Positions 1-5,736 of a DNA stretch of 7,934 nucleotides are shown here, piece after piece (position 1 is the stretch's first letter; every line of letters starts with the position of its first letter). The notes below the pieces were generated by a model. That model saw nothing but the letters and a program-made list of their open reading frames with translations, made no database searches and was not told the origin of the DNA. The translations under genes and the position numbers were made by a program. The DNA comes from Elusimicrobiota bacterium (lineage in GTDB: Bacteria > CG03 > SLGR01): contig JAAZFS010000058.1 of assembly GCA_012511615.1 (NCBI GenBank), positions 1-7,934 of the forward strand, in the 5' to 3' direction.

Positions 1-75
1 CTAATATAATATCCACTTCATAAGGGCTTAGAAAACAGTGGAGTAGAAGCGATAATGAGTTGAAAAATGATGAAA

Positions 76-152
76 TGGTCGGGAAGACAGGATTTGAACC
101 TGCGTCCCCTCGCTCCCAAAGCGAGTGCTCTACCAAACTGAGCCACTTCCCG
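76..152 (-). tRNA. tRNA-Pro (anticodon UGG), CCA encoded
   Basis: Read on the minus strand this folds as a complete cloverleaf. The acceptor stem CGGGAAG pairs with CTTCCCG, the D stem is GCTC/GAGC, and the anticodon stem CTCGC/GCGAG encloses the loop TTTGGGA, whose central triplet TGG reads proline CCN codons. The variable loop is GGGAC, and the T arm GCAGG-TTCAAAT-CCTGT contains one G-U pair. The discriminator base is A (position 79) and the terminal CCA is genomically encoded at 78-76, so the mature end does not depend on CCA addition. It lies 56 bases downstream of rdgB on the same strand and could be read through from the operon, although a possible own promoter is visible. Confidence 0.97.
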
Positions 153-161
153 ACGAAAATT

Positions 162-190
162 ATTCTATCTATTTATTAGGTAAAAAGCAA
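162..190 (-). promoter_or_regulatory. possible promoter of tRNA-Pro
   Basis: On the minus strand a -10-like TAGAAT (167-162, 5 of 6 to consensus) lies 17 bases downstream of a weak -35-like TTGCTT (190-185, 3 of 6). Initiation would fall near 155, leaving a leader of only about three bases before the mature tRNA. The region is AT-rich, so chance matches are easy. The alternative is read-through from the rdgB operon. Confidence 0.3.
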
Positions 191-208
191 TCCTAAATTT
201 TTTTTAGA

Positions 209-811
209 TTATAGAAAACTCTGGTTTTTAATGATCTCTCCCATCTTTTCAAAGGCCCGCCGACGATGACTTATCTGGTTTTTTTCATTTAAATCCATCT
301 CAGCAAAACTTTTATTGGATTCATCAGGAATAAAGATTGGGTCATAGCCAAAACCTCCTGAACCAGAAGGATTTTCTAGTATCCGCCCTTCTACCATACC
401 TTCAGCATACAAGGGATCAAAACCGGGGCGAACAAGAGAAACAACTGTAATAAAGCGGGCAGTACGGTCTTTGAGTTTTACACCCTTTAACTCGGAGAGA
501 AGCTTTTTCACATTATCTTCATAAGAGGCGTTTTCACCAGCATAGCGGGCAGAGTGTATACCGGGCCTGCCTGAGAGAAAGTCAACAAAAAGACCTGTAT
601 CATCAGCTACTACTGGCATATCTAGTATGGTAGAAACTTCTGAAGCCTTTAATAGGGCATTTTCTTTAAGTGTATTTCCAGTCTCTTCAGGAAGAATTAT
701 TTCTGGATAGTCGGCCAGCCAGGAGATTTCAAGTTTAGTAAAATCAGACCAAATTTCTCCTATTTCCCGGATCTTATCAGAGTTGGCCGTCGCTATGAGT
801 ATGCGAGTCAT
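209..811 (-). CDS. rdgB: RdgB/HAM1 family non-canonical purine NTP pyrophosphatase
   Basis: The 200-residue protein is a normal-length member of the RdgB/Ham1 (ITPase) family. These cytoplasmic enzymes hydrolyse ITP, dITP and XTP to the monophosphate and pyrophosphate, keeping deaminated purines out of DNA and RNA. Visible family motifs are the N-terminal nucleotide-binding TANSDK (8-13), EETG (42-45), the metal-binding/catalytic ADDTGL (69-74), PGIHSARYAG (83-92), the glycine-rich GSGGFGYDPIF (150-160), and ISHRRRAF (180-187). All expected key residues appear present. It is the last gene of the operon: its ATG follows the rph TAG stop with zero bases between, and no Shine-Dalgarno match is visible upstream, so translation probably depends on termination-reinitiation after rph. 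The rph-rdgB pairing is common in bacteria. The start is fixed by alignment of the N-terminal motif. Confidence 0.96.
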   Translation of the reverse strand: MTRILIATANSDKIREIGEIWSDFTKLEISWLADYPEIILPEETGNTLKENALLKASEVSTILDMPVVADDTGLFVDFLSGRPGIHSARYAGENASYEDNVKKLLSELKGVKLKDRTARFITVVSLVRPGFDPLYAEGMVEGRILENPSGSGGFGYDPIFIPDESNKSFAEMDLNEKNQISHRRRAFEKMGEIIKNQSFL

Positions 812-1537
812 CTATTTAGGAGATAAGGCTTCACGCTGAAGCTGAATAAGTTCTTTTACTCCTTTGGTTCCGAGTTTTACCATGTCGGTTAGGTGAGCAG
901 GGCTGAAAGTCGCTTCCTCTCCGGATGCTTGAATTTCAGAAAACATTCCGTTTTCAGTCATAACTACATTCATATCAACCTGGGCAATTTGATCTTCTGC
1001 ACAGTCCAAATCAAGGGCTGCCTGTCCGTGAATTACTCCGACACTTGTGGCGGCTAGAAAGTTATTAATCGGAAAGCGAGGAAGTTTTCTTCTCTTATAA
1101 AGATCATCAAGGAGTAAATAGAGGGCAACAAAACCTCCAGTAATCGAAGCGGTCCGAGTCCCCCCATCTGCCTGAATGACATCACAGTCTACTATCACAC
1201 TTTCCATAGGCATCATCTCAAGTTCACAAACTGAGCGTAATGAGCGGGCAATCATGCGTTCTATTTCACGAGTCCTACCCTTGGCACCAGCCCTTTCTCT
1301 TCTTATCCGAAAGGGTGAAGATGAGGGTAGCATAGAATACTCGGCAGTTACCCAGCCCTTATTCTGGTTTTTTATATGAGGTGGCATCCAGTTTCCTGTA
1401 GTGGCGGTGCAGATAACCTTTGTCTTACCAGTAGTTATAAGTACTGAGTAAGGATTGGAGTCTAGATAACCAGTGATTATCTCGGCTTTTCTCCGCTCAT
1501 CATAGGCGCGATCTTTCTCTCTGCTTATATTTTTCAT
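812..1537 (-). CDS. rph: Ribonuclease PH
   Basis: The 241-residue protein is a full-length RNase PH, the phosphorolytic 3'-5' exoribonuclease that trims tRNA precursor 3' ends and acts on other RNAs as a ring-shaped hexamer. Conserved stretches include GWVTAEYSMLP (61-71), GRTREIERMIARSLR (87-101), DCDVIQADGGTRTASITG (117-134) with the phosphate-binding GGTRT, and the acidic active-site part DLDCAED (176-182) followed by VDMNVVMT (187-194). The first 35 residues are unusual: the usual DGR-x3-LRP segment is replaced by DRAYDERRK with the glycine missing, and the usual EGS before the first core strand is PYS. Catalytic residues are nevertheless intact, so I expect activity. The ATG overlaps the stop of the upstream gene as ATGA, with an AGGGAG ribosome-binding site 9 bases ahead. 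rdgB follows directly. Confidence 0.96.
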   Translation of the reverse strand: MKNISREKDRAYDERRKAEIITGYLDSNPYSVLITTGKTKVICTATTGNWMPPHIKNQNKGWVTAEYSMLPSSSPFRIRRERAGAKGRTREIERMIARSLRSVCELEMMPMESVIVDCDVIQADGGTRTASITGGFVALYLLLDDLYKRRKLPRFPINNFLAATSVGVIHGQAALDLDCAEDQIAQVDMNVVMTENGMFSEIQASGEEATFSPAHLTDMVKLGTKGVKELIQLQREALSPK

Positions 1538-2835
1538 TTATTGCTACTCCCTACACTTCTTCTAACCGCATTTATTACCAAGAGAAGTAGGAGGGCAGAA
1601 AGGATAAAAAGAATGAATTTTCCTGGAGATGAGGGCCGGACTCGGAGGGTTTTAATCTGTCTTAGACCACTCCGGTCGGTGTCATAATAAATATTCATAT
1701 CCTCCGATGAGAGATAAACTTGTCCAGGACTCTTTTTGGATAGTCGCTGGAGCGTGCCGCGGTATTTATCTGGAAGAAGCCATATATCTCCATCGGCGCC
1801 GTGAATGCTGAACTCAGAAAACCCTATCTCTGAAATAGCTTTTTTGGCAGACGAAGGATAATAGAGAGCCCTTTGAACAAGCGGTGCTACCTCGTAGAGG
1901 TCGCACCCCGCCTCACCACAAAGATATTTTCCCTCAGAATACATAGGAAGTTCTTCGAATCCGGTAAGTTTTATTGAAGAGTTTAAACTTTCAAGCCGGC
2001 TCTTTTCTGGGTTAAACCAGACGAGAGTTTCACCTGGAATATCAAGAAGGTAAACCCGATTGTCAAACTCCCATACTTGAGACCATTCGTCATCCAAGGA
2101 AGAATAACAATAAATGGACCATTTGTCGGCATCTTTGCTTAGGGCAAAAATTCTGTTCTTGTCAGCAGATGAGGTTCCTTCTACAAATTCACCGGGAGGC
2201 AAAGGAAGAAAGAGGGCCGAAGGACGACGGACCGAGCTTATGACTATTTGCCTCCGTCCGTCAGACTCACGCTCTACGTGAAGAAATATGGTGTTGTCAT
2301 CAATCCACCTTACATAAGAAGCTACATAACCCTGAAGGGGCGATACTGGCTCCCAATTCATTTCATCAAGCCATTCAAGACGCCCGTCACGGCTTATAAG
2401 AATATTGTCTGCTCTTTTTCCAAGAAATTTGAAAGCCTTATCCGACCGGTAGACCGGAAAGTCTTCAGTTCTTAGTTCTAGCAGTCCAGAATCCCATCTG
2501 AGGTGAAAGAGACGACCTTCGTCAACTATCGGCTTAAAGTTTTCTATAAGACTTTTGCGGGAAGCAGTTAGTTCTTCGGGTAAGCCCTCCCAACCCTCGG
2601 ATTGAAGATTTAGGCTGAGAGGCGAAGTGGCCGACCTTGCTTTCATAAGGTTGAAATAATAGTATCCCTTCTTTCTCTGTAAATCCATACGGATGTTCTC
2701 AGAAAGAGGCGTCCCGTAATTATCAGTGATTGAAAGAATTTCCTCATCGGCATCCCAGACGGTCTTGTAGGCAACTGTGGCCTGAGCCGGAATCGCTGCT
2801 AAACAAAAGAAAAGAACTAATAATTTTTTGTTCAT
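1534..2835 (-). CDS. exported, C-terminally membrane-anchored protein of unknown function
   Basis: I do not recognise this 433-residue protein. It begins with a clear Sec signal peptide (MNKKLLVLFF..., probable cleavage after the AQA around residue 19). There is no lipobox in front of Cys11, so a lipoprotein is unlikely. Residues 20-405 form a large exported domain rich in aromatic/hydrophobic strands and turns (for example VRWIDDNTIFLHVE at 175-188), a texture compatible with a beta-propeller, but I see no diagnostic blade motif. Cys306 and Cys311 (CGEAGC) could form a disulfide. Near the C terminus a hydrophobic helix (about 407-423) is followed by RR and a nine-residue basic tail, giving type I topology with the bulk outside. 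Both ends overlap neighbours as ATGA (valS stop/start; stop/rph start), and GGAGGAG precedes the ATG by 11 bases, so it is clearly expressed with the operon. A role linked to tRNA or nucleotides is not supported by its exported location. Confidence 0.88.
   Translation of the reverse strand: MNKKLLVLFFCLAAIPAQATVAYKTVWDADEEILSITDNYGTPLSENIRMDLQRKKGYYYFNLMKARSATSPLSLNLQSEGWEGLPEELTASRKSLIENFKPIVDEGRLFHLRWDSGLLELRTEDFPVYRSDKAFKFLGKRADNILISRDGRLEWLDEMNWEPVSPLQGYVASYVRWIDDNTIFLHVERESDGRRQIVISSVRRPSALFLPLPPGEFVEGTSSADKNRIFALSKDADKWSIYCYSSLDDEWSQVWEFDNRVYLLDIPGETLVWFNPEKSRLESLNSSIKLTGFEELPMYSEGKYLCGEAGCDLYEVAPLVQRALYYPSSAKKAISEIGFSEFSIHGADGDIWLLPDKYRGTLQRLSKKSPGQVYLSSEDMNIYYDTDRSGLRQIKTLRVRPSSPGKFILFILSALLLLLVINAVRRSVGSSNK
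1547..1552 (-). promoter_or_regulatory. ribosome-binding site of rph
   Basis: AGGGAG on the minus strand lies 9 bases before the rph ATG and inside the last codons of the upstream membrane-protein gene. It supports the chosen start, which overlaps the upstream stop as ATGA. Confidence 0.7.
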
Positions 2836-5480
2836 GTTTTTTTAAGCTCCTCCATATTAATTTTAAGCTTATTGATTTCTTCAGAAAGAGCTGAAGATTT
2901 TTCCCTGGTTCGATCCACAATCTCTTTTGGAGCCTTGGATACAAAAGCCTTGTTTGAAAGTTGTTTTTCCACATGGGCTAATTGCCCTGTAAGCTCCTCT
3001 ATTCTCTTCTGCATTCTTCCTATCTCTTGCTTTATGGTTTCTTCTGGAAGTTTTACAAATATTGAAGCATTGCCGAAAACTGCAAGAGTCTCTGAAGCCT
3101 CTCGGGATAATTCTGGACTAACTTCAAGTACATCAAGTTTTGCTAGAAGTTTAATATAACTGGCATTATCTTTTATAACCTCTGCATCAGTTCCGTCAGC
3201 CCCTATTCTTACAGAAAGAGCTAGCGAAGGCTGAATAGCCGATTCACCCCGAATGTTTCTAATGGCAGATACTGTACCTATAATAAGGTTCATATTCTCG
3301 GAATCTTTCTCCATAGAGAGTTTGGAAAAACTTTCTTTAAAAGGATTATATTCAATGGGACTTTCTCCGGGCAGTTTTATTAGGGAAGAAATATGCTCCC
3401 AGAGCTGAGATGTAATAAAAGGCATAATAGGATGAAGTAGGCCAAGTATCCGTACAAGAACTTTTAAAGCAACCTGCTGGGTCTGCTCACCACCGGGGCG
3501 ATTTCCATGGAGGCGTAATTTGGCCAGCTCTAAATACCAGTCACAGAAAAGATTCCAAGTAAACTCATAAGCTAAGCGGGCAGCCTGGGCACTGTTAAAC
3601 TCATCATAGGCCTGACTGATTTTCTGGGCGTATTTATCCGCCTCTTGGAGTATCCATCTGTCGGAGAGTTCAAGCTCTTCTATTTTCAGTTCTCGGAGTT
3701 CTTCTATTTCAAGATTTGCCAGTATAAGCCTAGAAGCATTCCATAGTTTATTGGAAAAGTTCCTAGCTCCAACAAAGTCATCATCTGAAAGCTGAATGTC
3801 TCTTCCTGGAATAGCTGAGCGGGTAAGGGCAAACCGTAGGGCATCGGTGCCGTACTTTTCTATAATATCAAGAGGATCTATGACGTTGCCCTTTGATTTA
3901 CTCATCTTGTCTCCGTGGTCATCCCTGATAATACCGTGAATGTCCACATACTTAAAAGGTACTTCCCCCATTAATTCAAGTCCCATCATAACCATACGGG
4001 CAACCCAAAGATAAAGAATCTCGTGTCCCGTAACCAGGACATCCGTGGGATAGTAATAATTTAATTCTTCACTCTCACTAGGCCATCCAAGAGTTGAGAA
4101 AGGCCAAAGAGCCGATGAGAACCAGGTATCAAGCAGATCCTCGTCTTGACGGAAATTTTTTCCTCCGCAAGAGGGGCAGGATTCAGGTATCTCGCAAGAA
4201 GCCAGCGGTGGGCAGTCTTTAGAATCGCAGTAAAAAACGGGTATTCTATGTCCCCACCATATCTGACGGGATAGACACCAGTCGTGAATATTCTCTAGCC
4301 AGTTACGATAGGGCTTCTCCCAGCTGGAAGGTATAAATTTGGTCTTTCCTTCAGAAAGAGCACTTAGAGCCTTATCGGCAAGCGGGCGCATTTTCAAAAA
4401 CCATTGTTCAGATAGAAGAGGCTCAATTACAGTGTCGCAGCGGTAGCATTGACCTACTGAATGCTCATAATCTTCGATCTTTTCTAAAAACCCTTCTGTT
4501 TCAAGAGACTTTACTATTTCTTTACGTGCCTGATATCTATCTAATCCGGTGAAGTCTCCAGAGGGACCAATCATCAAACCTTTCTCATTAATTACACTTA
4601 TTATCTCAAGTGAATGTCTAGTGCCCATATCAAAGTCATTGGGATCGTGAGCTGGGGTTACTTTTACAGCACCGGTACCAAATGTTGGGTCAACAAATGA
4701 ATCCTGGATTACCTTAATTTTTCTCCCAGTGAGTGGAAGTATTAGATCTTTTCCAATATAGGATTTATATCTTTCATCATCGGGATTAACTGCGACAGCA
4801 GTATCACCGAGCATGGTTTCAGGACGGGTGGTAGCAACCACAAGATATTCTTCGGGATTATCAACCAAGGGATATTTTATGTACCAGAGTTTACCATTTT
4901 GCTCCTCGTGCTCTACTTCAATATCACTGAGCGCCGTTCCACAACGAGGACACCAGTTTATCATATACTTTCCCCGGTAAATCAAACCTTTATTAAAGAG
5001 ACGGATGAAGGCTTCCATAACCGCAGAACTACAAGTCTCATCCATAGTGAATCTGAGAGAATCCCAGTCGCAACCACAACCTATCCGCTGGAGTTGCCCT
5101 ATGATGCTTCCTCCCGACTCTTCTTTCCAAGACCACATGCGCTCGAGAAATTTTTCTCTTCCTAAGTCATGTCTGGTCTTATTCTCTTCCATAAGCATTT
5201 TTTCTACAACATTTTGGGTGGCAATGCCGCCGTGGTCCGTTCCAGGAATCCATTTAGCGTTAAAACCAGTCATGCGCTTATATCGGATAATAGTGTCTTG
5301 TATGACATTATTAAGGGCATGCCCCATGTGGAGTACACCAGTAACGTTCGGTGGAGGGATTACTATCGTAAAAGGAGGGCGGTCATCCGGTTTAGAAGAG
5401 AAGCTTTTCTCTTGTATCCAGCGGAGAGCCCATGCTTCCTCATATTCTTCTGGTCTATAAACTTTAGGTATATCTTTCAT
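2832..5480 (-). CDS. valS: Valyl-tRNA synthetase
   Basis: This 882-residue class I synthetase charges tRNA-Val with valine using ATP, in the cytoplasm. The ATP-binding HIGH-type motif is HMGH (51-54) and the KMSKS loop is exact at 525-529. The CP1 editing domain, which hydrolyses mischarged Thr-tRNA-Val, shows TTRPETMLGDTAVAV (217-231) and FGTGAVKVTPAHDPNDFD (267-284). Zinc-ribbon-like cysteines occur as CPRC (177-180), CYRC (345-348) and the C-rich stretch 418-438 ending in CPSC. WWGHRIPV (408-415) and DTWFSSALWP (451-460) are typical ValS signatures. The C-terminal 70 residues (813-882) form the charged coiled-coil tRNA-binding arm, so the protein is complete. An in-frame TAA lies 12 bases before the ATG, fixing the start, but no Shine-Dalgarno is visible there. 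It is the first gene of the operon, and its TGA overlaps the next ATG. Confidence 0.98.
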   Translation of the reverse strand: MKDIPKVYRPEEYEEAWALRWIQEKSFSSKPDDRPPFTIVIPPPNVTGVLHMGHALNNVIQDTIIRYKRMTGFNAKWIPGTDHGGIATQNVVEKMLMEENKTRHDLGREKFLERMWSWKEESGGSIIGQLQRIGCGCDWDSLRFTMDETCSSAVMEAFIRLFNKGLIYRGKYMINWCPRCGTALSDIEVEHEEQNGKLWYIKYPLVDNPEEYLVVATTRPETMLGDTAVAVNPDDERYKSYIGKDLILPLTGRKIKVIQDSFVDPTFGTGAVKVTPAHDPNDFDMGTRHSLEIISVINEKGLMIGPSGDFTGLDRYQARKEIVKSLETEGFLEKIEDYEHSVGQCYRCDTVIEPLLSEQWFLKMRPLADKALSALSEGKTKFIPSSWEKPYRNWLENIHDWCLSRQIWWGHRIPVFYCDSKDCPPLASCEIPESCPSCGGKNFRQDEDLLDTWFSSALWPFSTLGWPSESEELNYYYPTDVLVTGHEILYLWVARMVMMGLELMGEVPFKYVDIHGIIRDDHGDKMSKSKGNVIDPLDIIEKYGTDALRFALTRSAIPGRDIQLSDDDFVGARNFSNKLWNASRLILANLEIEELRELKIEELELSDRWILQEADKYAQKISQAYDEFNSAQAARLAYEFTWNLFCDWYLELAKLRLHGNRPGGEQTQQVALKVLVRILGLLHPIMPFITSQLWEHISSLIKLPGESPIEYNPFKESFSKLSMEKDSENMNLIIGTVSAIRNIRGESAIQPSLALSVRIGADGTDAEVIKDNASYIKLLAKLDVLEVSPELSREASETLAVFGNASIFVKLPEETIKQEIGRMQKRIEELTGQLAHVEKQLSNKAFVSKAPKEIVDRTREKSSALSEEINKLKINMEELKKT
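2847..2853 (-). promoter_or_regulatory. strong Shine-Dalgarno of the 433-aa membrane-protein gene
   Basis: GGAGGAG on the minus strand sits 11 bases before the ATG at 2835 and within the final codons of valS. It is the best Shine-Dalgarno match in the window and supports the ATGA-overlap start. Confidence 0.7.
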
Positions 5481-5499
5481 TTTTATATATTAAGCTGGC

Positions 5500-5540
5500 A
5501 CAAGGCAGATAAGTTTCCTTGCAATTACATTAAGCCTTGC
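5500..5540 (-). promoter_or_regulatory. valS: valS leader with competing short stems
   Basis: In the predicted valS leader RNA, GCAAGGC (5540-5534) and GCAAGG (5522-5517) are both complementary to the later GCCUUGU (5506-5500). The first pairing gives seven pairs including one G-U; the second gives six with an 11-base loop. They are mutually exclusive. There is no T-box consensus. It could be a small regulatory hairpin or simply chance. Confidence 0.25.
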
Positions 5541-5552
5541 TCAGAAAAAATA

Positions 5553-5581
5553 ATTATAGATAGTTCACTCTCATTATGCAA
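5553..5581 (-). promoter_or_regulatory. predicted sigma70 promoter of the valS operon
   Basis: On the minus strand a perfect TATAAT (5558-5553) lies 17 bases downstream of TTGCAT (5581-5576, 3 of 6 to TTGACA). Initiation would be near 5546, giving a leader of about 66 bases before valS. This is the best match facing the operon; a second candidate lies farther upstream at 5625-5654. Confidence 0.5.
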
Positions 5582-5624
5582 ATAAAATGCCCCAGCCATT
5601 GAAGAAAGACTATAAATAAGAGAG

Positions 5625-5654
5625 ATAATAGGTAGATAAATTTGGTAAATTCAA
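5625..5654 (-). promoter_or_regulatory. second candidate promoter toward valS
   Basis: On the minus strand TTGAAT (5654-5649, 4 of 6) and TATTAT (5630-5625, 5 of 6) are 18 bases apart, predicting a start near 5618 and a leader of about 137 bases. The surrounding sequence is AT-rich, so this may be fortuitous or a tandem promoter. Confidence 0.3.
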
Positions 5655-5681
5655 GGATGAGAAATAAGACAATTCAATCTC

Positions 5682-5710
5682 TTGACAATTTTTTAGAGAG
5701 AAGTTATCAT
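5682..5710 (+). promoter_or_regulatory. strong predicted sigma70 promoter of the secreted-protein gene
   Basis: A perfect TTGACA (5682-5687) is followed after exactly 17 bases by TATCAT (5705-5710, 5 of 6). Initiation is expected near 5717, leaving a leader of about 20 AT-rich bases before the ATG at 5737 with no Shine-Dalgarno match. This is the strongest promoter match in the window. Confidence 0.65.
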
Positions 5711-5716
5711 AATGAT
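5706..5716. promoter_or_regulatory. small palindrome over the -10/start region (possible operator)
   Basis: ATCAT-A-ATGAT is a perfect 11-base palindrome that overlaps the -10 hexamer and ends at the predicted transcription start of the secreted-protein gene. Its position would suit a repressor, but it is short and lies in AT-rich DNA. Confidence 0.2.
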
Positions 5717-5736
5717 TAATTACGAATTCATAATAA

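Noticed and set aside
5..10. TATAAT hexamer near the left edge on the plus strand
   Set aside because: Any -35 would be outside the window and no plus-strand gene follows it.
12..42. Inverted repeat TCCACT/AGTGGA downstream of tRNA-Pro
   Set aside because: Six pairs with a 19-base loop and no following T-run; not a convincing terminator.
192..206. Possible terminator after rdgB (CTAAA...TTTAG around an A/T run)
   Set aside because: The stem is five mostly A-T pairs and no T-tract follows a stable hairpin on the transcribed strand, so it would be too weak.
1176..2475. Plus-strand open frames of 67-75 codons opposite rph and the membrane-protein gene
   Set aside because: They are short antisense shadows without homology features or ribosome-binding sites.
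2744..2974. Minus-strand open frame of 76 codons across the valS / membrane-protein gene junction
   Set aside because: It is an alternative frame through the ValS coiled coil and the next gene's signal peptide; both real frames are well supported.
5005..5585. Plus-strand open frames of 138-151 codons opposite the valS 5' end
   Set aside because: They lie antisense to strongly conserved ValS sequence, have no recognisable domains or ribosome-binding sites, and are explained by the codon structure of valS.
5481..5736. T-box riboswitch upstream of valS
   Set aside because: The leader is short and lacks the T-box AGGGUGG-type consensus and a terminator/antiterminator pair.
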